Positions 9,963 to 21,900 of a stretch of 64,000 nt of DNA are shown here, in pieces. This DNA comes from Litsea cubeba (taxonomy: Eukaryota; Streptophyta; Magnoliopsida; Laurales; Lauraceae). Each line of letters opens with the position of its first letter. Position 1 is the stretch's first letter. The stretch is from NCBI GenBank assembly GCA_012931725.1, contig CM022955.1, positions 50,980,488-51,044,487 on the forward strand, read 5' to 3'. The position numbers and the translations under genes are program-made. A model generated the notes under the pieces. It did not search any database and was not told the origin of the DNA. It saw only the letters and a list, made by a program, of their open reading frames with translations.

Positions 9963-12900
9963 GTGGTTCCTCCAGAGCGAACAAGGGTAAAAAGCCTGCT
10001 ACAAGCGTACCTCGCCGATCTTCTAGATCTTCTAATCCGGCTGTTCAGCAGGCTTTTCAGAAGGTCCAGTATGTTGAGAGAAATCTGGAAGAGTGCGACT
10101 CCCTCAACAGAGATGAGATGAGGCAGCGACTGATCGCTCTCAAGGGAGAGGAATTCTATAAGATCATGGTAAGCAGTCGTCCATGGGTGATGGAAGATCA
10201 GAGCGTTTTGCCCAAGCCTACCTTCTTCTTTGGTGATGCAGTCCCTGATGACATGACATACCAGAGGAGATGTTTTCAGTTTTCTTTCACAGCAGATGGT
10301 GAGAAGAAGACTGTTGCTACCCGGTCGACGTTTGATCGCACCGTCTCGATTCTAAGCCTTGCCCCCACGTGCCCTAAGAGGGAAGATCCTCCAAGTTGGG
10401 TGAGAAGGACAAATGTAATCAAGACCGGGGTTTTCGTTGGCGGTTCTCCTGGATATACGGAGAGGTCGCCTGTTGATATGGACCTGTTGATGCCATCCAG
10501 CGGCTACCAGGGCTCTGATTATCCGTCGGTCGATTTGAGACCGGTGGGCCTTGGTATTTTCAGTGGTGATGGCGGCAATTGGATCAAGCCTTTTCGACTT
10601 CGAGGCCGTTTCAATGCCGACTCCGAATGGAAGTCGTGGACTGATCGCGTCCTGCTGATTGGTGGCGCCGTTTTGAAGGAAGCCGGGATTTTTGATGCGG
10701 TCCGCGCCTTTAGGGAGACCGTGATCTTTTCCGACGAGGCTTTCATGGCTATGCTGGAGTCATTCCTCCCACAAACCAATACCTTCGTTGTGACGAATGG
10801 TGAGATTGGTTTTTCTTTGAAGGAGCTGAGCGCCATTACTGGATTGCCCATCCTCGGCAAACTCTATGAGGAGTTTATGCCGATTGACAGCGTCCTCGAG
10901 GGGCAGTCTGAGGAGTTCAGGCTTCTATACTTTCAGCTCGTCGCCTTCCATGATTTTTTGAAGGAGAAGGGGGGTTTGAAAGTTAGATCCAGCAGTTGGA
11001 AGAGTTTTAGCTCTTCATTCCCCAACTTTTTTGATAGCAGGGAGTCTTCTGATAGCGTGACTCAAGAAGCCGGAGCTCAGGATCCAAGTTCAAAGAAGAT
11101 CTTGGCCATGCAAGAAGAGTTGAGAGATTTCTGTGCAAGTACAAACGCCATATGTCCTGACATTGCACTGCGGAGAGATCTCGCTGTTTACCTCACTTAT
11201 TGGCTTGGTGAGGCTGTTTTTGCTGGAGGAGATGGAACGCACATCAGGCCGCATTGTATTTTTCCGGCTTGTCAGATGGCGTTTGGAGAGCAGCTTGCTT
11301 TGGTGCCAGCTCTTTACTCCTACTTGTGTACCGAACTGCAGGCTGCTGCTTTTTTGGTTCGGCTTGGGCTTCCCATGAATAGGGTATTTTCAGCCCATAT
11401 CTTTTATTCGTGGTATGTATACCACTGTCCTGGCTTCCATCGGCTGGGTGCTGCACAGGATGATGATCCTCTGATGATTCGACTGGCTAAGGGCAAAGCC
11501 GTGTCCGAATCACTTTTGTTTGCCCGCATGAGGATCCGACGGTTCAGGGACGTCGAGATGGGGCAGTCTTCAGTGAAGCTTTCTCCGGAGTTGCGGAAGA
11601 AGGCTTTTGATTTTGGTGCCTCTCGAGACTCTACCAGGGCGGGGTCGGGCAGGCATTATTCCTTGACAAATGCAGAGAGAGTGGCTTTTCAGCATACGTG
11701 TCGGCACGATGGTGTACCGCAGACATCTTTTCGTCGATATCCAGCCGTATGTACCCTTTCGCTTTGCTTTGCAGCTGGGCTTTTCTCAAGGCGTTGTTGG
11801 AGCGCCTTCAAGCATGGTGAAGCGCTTTGGAGGCTTACAGGACGGGAGAAATGCATGGGCTTTCTATAGTGCTGAAGACACTACAGCCATGATTTCTTAT
11901 CCTGTGTTGCTGACTTCCCGGACTGCCGGCTTTGCGAAGTGGTTCGCGGAGAGCTTTTCGGCATATCGGGGGCTTTCCTAAGAAGGAGCTTGATGTGAAG
12001 CTGGCATCTGGAAAGGGCCTTGGAAAGTCGGATGGCGTCCGGCGAGAGGAAGTTTGGGCCTTCCTTTCTGGAGAGAAGCACAAGATAGGCTTTCTCGGTG
12101 ACCAGGGCGTCATTGGTTCTGAAGCTGTTCGAGAAATACCTGATGAGGCTTTAGAGTAGCTAGAACAGGAGGAAGCCGAACTTGGCGCTTGGATGCAAGC
12201 GGCACAGAGGCAAGCTTCCGTGGAGTCTACTGGCAAGAGTAGACCATCTAGTGAGGAGTCAAGTGGGAAACCTGACTCTGACAGTGGGGCAGGTTCCTCT
12301 AAGAAGCGAGCCCGCCGGGGTAAGAGGGGGAGGAGTCATCATCACAGCAAGGGGCAGCATGAGGACTCTCCTGACTTGGAAGTTCCTCTTACTATCGATG
12401 AGGATGTGCCAGTGGATGCTGACGAGCCTCCAGAGAAGAGAACCCGAGAAGAAGAGACCGTTGGTGAAGGTATGATTCTTCCTTTTTCTCTTTCCATTTC
12501 TTTTCATGGGATTTTTTCCATGTTCTGATTTGCTTCTTGTTTCTGCTTTTCTTTTTTTTTTTAGCAGAGGAAGACTTGGTGATGCCTGAGGTCCCAACCG
12601 ATGAGGTGGTGATGGATCCTGTCGAGGCACCTGAAGAAGAACCGAGGGACTCTGGAGTAAATCCAGAATCTCCAATTGGTACGACTTCTTTTGCTCTTTT
12701 TTTTTTTTTTTTTGAGTTTGTGACTTGGTTTGCTAACACATTTTTTTTTTGTCAGCTGACTTGCCACAGGGTTCTGATGACTTTGAACCATCGATGGACG
12801 CAAATGTTGATGATGCTTTCGATGAGTTCATGGAGGAAGAGAGTGTTCCGCCAGTCGTCGAAGAAGGTATTTTATAGTAATAACCCTGATAGTGATTTTC

Positions 12901-14011
12901 AAACAGGATTATATTCATACCTTTTTGTGTTTCTTTGGCAGGTTTTGAAGTGACAGAGGAGGGTCCGTCGCTTCCAGAGCAAGGGATGCCAGAGGTTAAT
13001 CCAGAGGTAGAGACTCCTGGGACCAGTTCTGACAATGTTGAGGAGATTCCTCGCGCTGAGATTCCTTCCCGAACAGGAGCAGCTTCAACTGGAAAGAGTT
13101 CTTTTGTTACTCTTTCAACAGATGATGACATGAGCAGCCGACCAACGGAGTTGGGCGAATCTTCAGCTGGGCCATCTCTTCTTTTTGCGAAGAAGGTGGT
13201 GGTGCGAGTTCTGAGCTCTTGGATTGAGACTCTCTTTTCTGGGCACTTGGAAGCCGGATTTAGCATGATCCAGCATGTGCGTGAGATTCTCGGTGATGCT
13301 GAAGAGGCTGGTCTGGATGTCACAGATGCCAGGGCGATCGTTAATAGGATCATTGAGCTGGGTGACAAGTGGTTTGAGACCATGGGTTTTCCTGACGATC
13401 AGTTCTTCAAGGAGATGTTCTTGGACCCTGCGGATAAGGCTCAATCTGACCTGGATGAGGCTACAGAAAGCAAGAAGCAGGCAGTCCGAGAGAGGAACTT
13501 AGAAGAGATAACCATCATTAGGCTGACACATGACCTTAACATCCTTGATAGGGAGGTCGATGAGGCCAGGAAACGTCTTGAGCATCTGCAGGCACAAGTC
13601 GCTGCCAAGTGGACTGAAATAACAGAGGCTCGTGAAAGGGAGACTGCTCTGATTCATCGAGTTGCGGATGCCAATCGAGTTCTCAAAAGGAAGTCTGATG
13701 AGAACAAACAATGGAAAACCGCTCGAGGGAAGCTTCTCAGTGCAAAAGAAGGGTTACAGCCCACCCCAGCATCTCATGGCAGGTTCCTGAAGAAGCGTGC
13801 CTTGGAATCCTTGACGGATGAGGCCAAAAGCTTGCTTAAGGAGCTGAACTCTTGGCTGGAGACCATTTTTGATTGAGCTCCTGTATACAGAAACCATCCT
13901 TTTTTTCTTTTTTTTTTTTGGTACCAGTTGTATTTTTTTTTTGGTACTTTTTTTTAGTGCTTGTGAACACTTTCTTTTTTTTTGGTACCACATGTATTTT
14001 TTGGTACTCTT

Positions 14012-14140
14012 TTTTTTTGTTATCCCTACGCTCACTTGAATCTTTTTGTGATAAAAGTAATTGCTAAATGGGATGCTCTTTTTTTTTGTTATCCCTACGC
14101 TCACTTGAATCTTTTTGTGATAAAAGTAATTGCTAAATGG
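14012..14140. repeat. 69-bp tandem duplication after the antisense gene
   Basis: The block from GTTATCCCTACGCTCACTTG to TAATTGCTAAATGGGAT is present twice, starting at 14019 and 14088, with only the poly-T lead differing. It lies about 150 bp past the stop codon of the antisense gene, in its probable 3' untranslated region. Confidence 0.95.
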
Positions 14141-14195
14141 GATTTGATCAAAAGGTTGTCATTTTGTGAAAATCTTTTGTCAAGTGATTGTTTTG

Positions 14196-14562
14196 GCATG
14201 AAAGCCAGGTTTTTGTTTGTGGCATGGAAGCCAATTTTGGCATGAGAGCCAGCTTTTCTTGTGGCATTGATAGCCGAGTTTTTTTTGTGGCATCTATAGC
14301 CAGTTTTGGTGGCATTGATAGCCGATTTTGTTTTGGTGGCATTGATAGCCGGTTTGTTTTGTGGCATCTATAGCTGGTTTTTGGTGGCATTGATAGCCTG
14401 TTTTGATTTGGTTGCATTGATAGCCGTTTTTGTTTTTTTTTTTTTTTTGAAATCCAAGTTTTTTGTTTGTGGCATTGATAGCCGGTTTTGTTTTGGTGGC
14501 ATTGATAGCCGGTTTTGTGGCATTTATAGCCTGTTTTGATGGCATTTATAGCCGGTTTGGTT
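14196..14562. repeat. Minisatellite with GGCAT...AGCC units
   Basis: About sixteen units of 17-29 bp contain GGCATNNNTAGCC or GGCATGNNAGCC followed by a T/G-rich spacer. The GGC and GCC arms are nearly constant while the bases between vary (TTGATA, CTATA, TTTATA, GAAA, GAGA). The unit is plainly related to the LTR minisatellite GGCGTTTATAGCC. Confidence 0.9.
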
Positions 14563-14571
14563 TTCAAAAAA

Positions 14572-15029
14572 TGCAAGTATCGACTAAAAGTCGCCTCCCT
14601 GCTGAATGTTCTTGCAAGTATCGATGGAATGTCGCATCCTTGCTCATTCGGTTGCGAGTATCGATGGAATGTCGCATCCTCGCGGATTTGGGTGCAAGTA
14701 TCGATGGAATGTCGCATCCTTGCTTTTCAAAAATTTTGGTTTTGCGGGTACTGACTTGATGTCGTTTCCCCACGATTTTTGAAATTTGTGGTTTTCTCGA
14801 ACCTTTGGGTTATGGATATCAACTGAAATGTTGCGTCTCCACAGTTTTTTAGGTTTTTTCGAACCTTTGAAATTTGGGTTGTGGATATCAACTGAAATGT
14901 TGCATCTCCACAGTTTTGGATTTTGCAAGTACCGACGAAATGTCGCTTCCTTGCGATTTTGGAAGTGTGAACGTGGTTCGCTTGCTTCCGATTTGTGCGA
15001 GTATCGGCTAAGCGTCGCTTCCTCGCGGT
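14572..15029. repeat. Array of about ten two-stem hairpin units with covarying arms
   Basis: Units begin near 14573, 14614, 14654, 14694, 14744, 14811, 14881, 14925, 14961 and 14997. Each has an outer stem, a short conserved link (TAT or TAC), an inner stem and loop, then a C(A/T)TC-type link. Outer arms are GCAAG/CTTGC, GCGAG/CTCGC, GTGGA/TCCAC and GGAAG/CTTCC in different units. Inner arms are CGACT/AGTCG, CGAC/GTCG, CAAC/GTTG and GAAC/GTTC. Most changes are compensated on the opposite arm; units 1, 5 and 6 have a mismatch. It lies between the 3' ends of the convergent antisense gene and gag-pol. Confidence 0.85.
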
Positions 15030-15390
15030 TTTTTGAAAAACCATTTTTTTTTTGTTTAAAGACACGAGGGTCATAAGTTTTGACCTAAAACCATTTTGGC
15101 GGTAAAAGGCAGGGTGGACTAGGGTGGAAATCCCTGAATCCGGATTTTGTTTCAAACCATGAATTTTGGGTTCAAGGGTTGAAAATTTTGGTCAAGTTAG
15201 GGAAAGGTTCCTAAACTTGGATATATTTTTTTTTTGAACAATGAAACGATGAAAGTAAGCATTGTTTTAGATTTCTAGAAATTTCAACATTTGATATGAA
15301 AACTCTAAAAAAAGGGTGGGTTTAGCGAGCGTGTACCTGGAAACCGGCTTTGGCCGTGCAGGCATTGCTCTTACCCAGTTGGGTAAGTCT

Positions 15391-15912
15391 TCAAGGGTAG
15401 TACCGCTTTAAGAACTTGCCGTTGATGGGCGGCATACATCTGTCACCTTCCATGTTTAGGAGTGCGTATGCGCCATTAGAGAAAACCTTGTCGATGACGT
15501 AGGGTCCCTCCCATTTTGGCTCAAATTTGCCTTTGGACTTGTGAGCGAAGACCATTGGTCTTTTTACCGCAAGAACCAAGTCACTCTTTTTGTAGGCGCA
15601 TTGCCTGACCTTTTTATCGAAAGATCCTGCCATACGTGCTTGGTAAAGTTCAATGCTTTGTTGAGCTTCGAGCCGTCTCTCATCGAGATTGTTCAGCTCA
15701 TGGAGTCGCAATTTGACATTGCTTTCTTGAGTCATGTCATTTTGCAAGGATACCCTCAAGGAAGGAATTTGTACTTCCAAGGGCACGACAGCTTCGCATC
15801 CATAGACCAAGGAGAATGGTGTGCTATGGGTTGGTCCTCGAACGGTGGTTCGATAGGCCCACAAAGCTTCAGACATTTTGTCGCTCCAGTCTCTTTTGTG
15901 ACTAGAGACCAT
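15391..15912 (-). CDS. Integrase C-terminal part, out of frame with the polyprotein
   Basis: The segment continues the integrase after the polyprotein frame stops: EALWAYRTT, PFSLVYGCEAV and a terminal LKRYYP at the stop are typical of the end of plant Ty3 integrases, with a GPYVI(D)KV-type chromatin-side domain before the end. It overlaps the end of the long frame, and the change of frame falls in an A8 run (plus strand T8 at 15912-15919). Either a one-base indel in this copy, a base-calling error or slippage would join the two. Its own start ATG at 15912 is not a convincing initiation site. The stop is followed by the hairpin array. Confidence 0.8.
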   Translation of the reverse strand: MVSSHKRDWSDKMSEALWAYRTTVRGPTHSTPFSLVYGCEAVVPLEVQIPSLRVSLQNDMTQESNVKLRLHELNNLDERRLEAQQSIELYQARMAGSFDKKVRQCAYKKSDLVLAVKRPMVFAHKSKGKFEPKWEGPYVIDKVFSNGAYALLNMEGDRCMPPINGKFLKRYYP

Positions 15913-18900
15913 TTTTTTTGAGGATTTTGCAGAGTGTCTTGTTGAAAGCTTCTGCTAACCCGTTTGCTGCCGGATTGTATGGAGTCGAAGGACAGCTTTG
16001 GATTTTGTATTTGTCGCAGAACCTGTAGAATCGATGATCCCGGAACTGTGGTCCGTTATCATGGACGAATCTTTTGGGTATGCCGAAACGACAAATGATG
16101 TTGGTGCGTAGGAACTGAAGGACTGATGAGGTCTTCATTTCGTTAAACGCAAATGCTTCTGACCACTTGGAGAAATAATCCGTAGCGGCGAAGATGAAGC
16201 GATGACCTTTGCTTGAAGGGGGAGAAATAGGACCTATGATGTCCATACCCCAGGCTTCGAAAGGCCATGAGATCGCTGTAGGATGCAGCCATTCTGGAGG
16301 CATGTGAATGTAGTCTCCATGAACTTGGCATTGTTGGCAGCGCTTAGCAAATTGCATTGCGTCAGCTACCATGGTAGGCCAGTAATATCCTAACCTTTTT
16401 ATCTGATCATAGAGCTTAGGTCCAGCCTGATGAGCTCCACAAAGACCAGCATGAACTTCTTTGAGTGTTTCTTCAGCCTCTTGTTGTGACAAGCAGCGTA
16501 GAAGTACTCCGTTGAAGGATTTCCTGTAAAGGATTTTTGAAGGAATATCCAAATGGAAGCTTGGGGTTCGCCTTTGGATGCTTACCCGTTCTTTTGGATC
16601 TTCAGGTAGGATTCCGAACATAATGTAATCAATGAACGGATCCCTCCAGTCGCCGATTGAAGTTTGAAGGATTGAAATCCGACTTCCGACCACTTGGTGG
16701 CATTCAGCAACTGCTTGGTGTGTGTTAAGAGGAGGAAGGATTCTCCTTTCGCACACTGTGATTTGCATGTTTTCCCCTTCCTGGATTGCCATGGATGCGG
16801 CAAGTCCGGCTAGGGCATCTGCACGTATGTTTTCACCTCTACGAATGTGGGTGATGTGACAGATGTCAAACTTTTGCAGAAGTGATTGTGCCTTGTTGTA
16901 GTAGGGCAACAAATCTGGCTTCCTGACTTCAAATTTCTGATTCATCTGGTTGACGATCAGTTGAGAGTCTCCAAAGACTTCCAGCATGGTGATACCGGAT
17001 TCGATGGCGAGTTCCAATCCTACGATCAGAGCTTGATATTCAGCTGCATTGTTTGTGCATGGTTCCAGTAGCGAGAAAGCGTGTGGAATCATGTATTTGT
17101 CGAGGCTAACAAAGAGGATGCCAACTCCCGAGATCAGCTGTCTTTTTTCATTTGTCCTGGTTGCACCGTCAAAGTACATGTGCCAGGAGGCACTTTGTGA
17201 GAAAGTCTCCACATTGTAGACTGGTTCGTCTGGGAGATCATCTCTGAGTGGAGAATCTTTAGGCAATGGATGCTCTGCGAGGAAGTCCGCTAGAGCTTGC
17301 CCTTTGATTGCTTTTTGTGGTACATACCTAATATCAAATTGTGACAGAAGGATGGACCATTTTGCCAGTCGAGCATTGAGAGAACCTGCCTTTGTGACAA
17401 GGACCTTCAAGAGGTTGACCCTCGAGACCAGGTAGACTGTGTTGGAAAGCAAGTAGTGACGCAGCTTTTGTACGGCGAACATCACTGCAAGGCATTCTTT
17501 TTCGACTGGAGAGTAGCGATGCTCTGCACCTACTAGCATGCGGCTGAGGTAATATAGAGCAGCTTCTTTTCTTTGATCATTTTCTTGCGCAAGCAGAGCT
17601 CCCAAAGAGTGATCAAGGGCTCTTGTGTACAAGATGAATGGTTTTCCAGTGGTAGGAGCAGCTAACACTGGAGGTTTTGTCAGGTATGACTTGATGTCTT
17701 GGAAAGCAGCTTCACAGTCAGCATCCCAGACAAAGTTTACACCTTTTTTCGTCAACCGGGAGAATGGACGGCATTTCCCCGAAAGATTGGAGATGAACCG
17801 TCTGATGTAGGCTAATCTCCCTTGAAGCCCTTTGAGTTCTCTCAAGGTTCTTGGAGAGGGCATTTCTAGAATGGCTTTGACTTTTATGGGGTCAAGCTCT
17901 ATTCCAGCTTTCCGAACTAAGAATCCGAGGAACTTACCCGACGAGACGCCGAAGAAGCATTTCAATGGATTCATTCGCAGTTTGTGTTTGCGAAGCCGGA
18001 GGAAGACTTCTCGAAGGTCTTCGAGATGATCTTCTTTTCTTTTGCTTTTGACGGCGAGGTCATCAACGTAACATTCAACCGTCTTGTGCTGCATATCTTG
18101 GAATATTTTCATCATAGCCCTCTGATATGTGGCACCAGCATTCTTCAGACCAAATGGCATGACAGTGTAACAATACACGCCAAATGGGGTTCGAAAGGAT
18201 GTATGTTTTTCATCCTCAGGATGCATCTTTATCTGATTGTAGCCAGAGAAACCATCCATGAATGTCATTCGCTCGAATCCACAGGTATTATCAATCATTA
18301 CCTCTGGTATGGGGAGCGGAAATTCATCTTTTGGGCATGCGCCATTCAGGTCTCTATAATCAATACAGACCCTGATCTGCCCATTTTTCTTTGTCACGGG
18401 GACAATGTTGGCCAACCATTCAGGATGTTGTTCCTCACGGATGAAGCCGACGCTTTTGAGTTTTTGAACTTCTTGTTCAATTTTATCCATCACATCTGGA
18501 CGGAATCTTCTTTGGCCTTGCTTGACAGGCTTGATGTCTTCTTGAAGATTGAGTTTGTGAACTGCTACTTTGGGGTCTAAGCCTGGCATTTCAGCGTAAG
18601 ACCATGCAAAGCAATCAACGAACTCACGAAGAAAGGCGATATACTCAGGTAACTCATCATCCTTTATATTCTTGCTTATGAATACAGGACGTGGGTTATC
18701 TGGTGTTCCCAAGTCTATCTTTTGAACGTGATCTTCTGTTGGAAGGTTCGAAGGTGGTTCCTCCACAATATTTTCGGAGGCTTCCAGCTCAACGAAACCT
18801 TCTGGAGTTTCAAGGGCATTTCCAGACCAAGGTTTTGTTCCTTTCCACGGGTCTTCTTGATCGGTAATTTTCCCAAGGCTTGCTATGAGATGATCCCAAT

Positions 18901-21900
18901 CGCCTGTTGAAACCGAGTCGAAGTAGGCTACTTCTTTTGGAGATGAGGATTCTTCTGGGTCAGAAGTCCACACGTCTGTGCCATCGGACAACTCCTCTTC
19001 ATTTTCGGAGAAATCGTGCCAATTGGATGAGCTTCCTGGATCTTTGTCAGGTGACTCATCAAAGAGATATCCAGGGAGATCGATGTCTTCATGGACTTGA
19101 GATGTTGAGGCTTGGTCAGTATATTGACTTTTAAGCCTTTGTGTCAACTGTCTCAAGGGAGTGTCAGGATCATACCCTAACCCGTGTGAAGACTTTTCTA
19201 CATAGCCGTAGAGTCTCCAATCTTCCAGCTGGCTTTTGGTCAAGACGGGCCCCAATGGCGTGAGAATACCGCGTCCTTCTCCCAAACCGACTGGGTTTTG
19301 AGCGTCATAGCCCATTTTCTTCATAATAGCTTGTGCCACAGAACTGTATAAGGATAGTTGAGGCGTACCTTTATTTTGGAAAGGTTCAAGCATGGAGTTT
19401 GATGAAGAAGCATCCGATCTATGGAAGAAGATCGGCTTTTCCTTTGTTGAAGTTGCTGGAACAACGAAGGAAGCTGACGTAGGATCTTCTATGTCAGAAG
19501 TTGTCTCCATTGGAGTAAGAGCAGGCTGAACTTGCTGGGTGTCAGCTTGGCTTGACGATGTGTCGTCTTCTGGCTCTGAATCCGAGTCCGTGTCTTGCAT
19601 GATAGACACGAAAAAGACAACAAATTTGCCCCCAGGCTTTTGTTTTGCCTTCTTCACTTTAGTTGTGATGACCAAAGGCTTTGAAGATTTGAGGGAGATG
19701 ATGAAGGGAGTTTGCATGCTCTCTTCAGATTTACCGGATGGTTTATTTTCTTCCGGTGATTGTTGAGGAGCTTTGCCTTTATCTTTCTGGAGATTTTCGG
19801 CAAAGGATGTTGTGTGCTTTTCCTCTTCTTCTTTTTCACCTTCATACATCTGTGAGTCTGCGAAGTGGACTTCTTTACCTTTGAAGGGTTTTCTGTCCGC
19901 AAAGACTCGATGTATCATGCCGTCGTCGCCAACAAACTTGATGCATTGATGTAGAGTTGAAGGGACAACACCATTCTCATGGATCCAAGGGCGTCCGAGA
20001 AGGATGTTGTAGCATGAAGGGGTCTTTATTGCATACACTGTGACCTCAGAGATAAGATCACCGATCTGCAATTTGAACCTGATTTTGCCAATAGGCCTTT
20101 GAGTACTCCCATCGTATCCAAAGATAGATACAGATGTGTGGCTCAGTTTGCTGGGTGGGATGCCCAACTCTTCAAGAGCCGATGTGGAGATGAGGTTGAG
20201 TGCAGAACCTGGGTCGATCTGAACTCTGTGCATAGGCATTTCCTTGATATACCCTGTGAAGTACAGGGGTCGGTTATGCCTGGTTTCGCCAAGTAGGAGG
20301 TCGTCCTTTGTAAAGGCGATGGTTGCACTGGCTGCTTTTTTAACCGAGAGGCATTCAATGCATGATCCCTCAGTTTTCTTCTTTTCTCCCTTTGAGGAGG
20401 CTTCTGAGTTTTTGACCCGGTAATCCATTTCAATTTGGAGGACTTGCGGGGCATGTTTGTCGACATCCTCATTCAGCTTTTGTAATTCCGAAATGAGATT
20501 ATCACGAGTGTGCGGAGACATTCGCAACAAATCTAGGATGTGTAGACGTGCAGGTATGTGCTTGAAGTGTTCAATCAAGTCATACTTGAAAGCCTCCTTA
20601 GGGCCTGCATGTTCATCATTGTTGCCACTAGGGGCGCTTACAACATCTTTTCCCGAAGGATTTACATATGTAAAGGAAGATTGGTTGTAATTTTTGTGGT
20701 AGTCCCGGCCAGAGCGGGTGCCTCTACCAACTTCGAGAGCTTCTTGAGAAGGGTCTTCGTTTGGAAGATTGTCTTCAGGATCAAGAGGCTGTCGTTTTTC
20801 ATTTGCTGAGGATGTATCAGCAGCAGAGTTACCATCCTCAGTGATTGTGTTGCATGGAGCATTTTCCGGGAACAAGTCCTGAACAGCATCCAGCAATCTT
20901 TCTTCTTCGTTGACTAATTCATCGTCCCAAGCATCAATAGCTGGGAATTCTTCAGTCAGGAAGGGTGTGAACTTTGAAGTCACAGTCTCAGGAGAAGAAA
21001 CCTGAGAGGGTGTTATCTCAGTGAAAGTCACGTGAGACGAGGTGGCTCCAGAAGATATATTGCTAGGTGCCGCCGGAGTGTAAGTGCTCTCATCAGACGA
21101 TGCTTCGGAAGAGCTATAATCCCGAATTATCACATTACAGGAAGCTCTGACGGGAGACGTTGCCTGATCGGAGTCAGACTCATCCTCGGATATGAGAGGA
21201 TCGTCTATCCAGCAATTTTCTCCATTTTCAGGAGTTAAGGGAGGATGTACCTGGTGGTCTTCAGGGACTTCAGGCTCTGGATTGCGAGGAGGCTCGTTGA
21301 CGCGTTCTTGCTCTTGTTCTAGAGCGAGTCGCTGCAAGATCCTTGCATATCCTTCAAGATCAGGCATGGGAGCCGGATCTTCTTCTTCATCATCTCTTTG
21401 TGGCTCAACATTGTTGATTCCCACTGGAGTAATGAGAGGTGCTGGGTCAGCAGCATTTTCTTGTACAGCTTCTTGGTCTTCTTCATCATCAGACCAGGAT
21501 CCTTGTGGCTGTAGGGGGTTATACCAGATTACTGGCATAAGATGAGACTCATGAACCCATTCTTCATCGGAGAGATATTCTCCTGTTTCAAGGGACTCCT
21601 CCCACTCATCTGTGTAGTTGGATTCGAATCCATCATCGGTGTCGCTGGACTCGTATCCATCAATGGAGAATCCAACTACCGAATTGCAAGAGTATGATTC
21701 CTCCTGCATGGCTTCTTTGAATTGAGGTGGCATGAAATCACTGAGAGTGAATTTCCTTACCGCCTTTGAAGTCTCTGGAAGGGACGTTTTTGCTACCTCC
21801 AGTGAAGCGGTAGAGGAAGCCTCTGCCTTTTCTTTGACCTCTAGTTTTGGCTGGGTCTTCTCTTGCCGTTTGAGCTTGAGGAGATGTTTCCTAGCCTGCC

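Larger units (their letters stand above)
9263..13876 (+). pseudogene. Antisense spliced gene for a plant mobile domain (PMD) protein, three lesions
   Basis: I infer five exons: 9263-9272, 9963-12469, 12565-12678, 12756-12866 and 12942-13876. All junctions are GT-AG and keep frame. The first exon has only ATGGCTTCAA. A basic serine-rich start is followed by a plant mobile domain (PF10536-like), seen at about residues 220-300 (DEAFMAMLESF, TNTFVVTNGEIGFSLKEL, ITGLPILG) and again in YVPFRFALQLGF. An acidic region with a basic patch (KKRARRGKRGR) and a predicted coiled coil (13440-13700) follow. This copy has a frame change in a GAGAGAG run near 11675, another in a G5 run near 11970 and a TAG at 12157-12159. 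PMD proteins are encoded both by host genes and by transposons; related antisense ORFs are known in Tat-lineage elements. Exon 3 has a tandem acceptor (TTAGCAG), so one codon may be optional. Function is unknown. Confidence 0.8.

Noticed and set aside
14101..14720. Minus-strand frames with repeated INATK residues
   Set aside because: They are translations of the minisatellite without start context or family support.
14196..15029. CRISPR-like repeat array
   Set aside because: Units are imperfect, spacers are not unique sequences, and the context is a plant retrotransposon.
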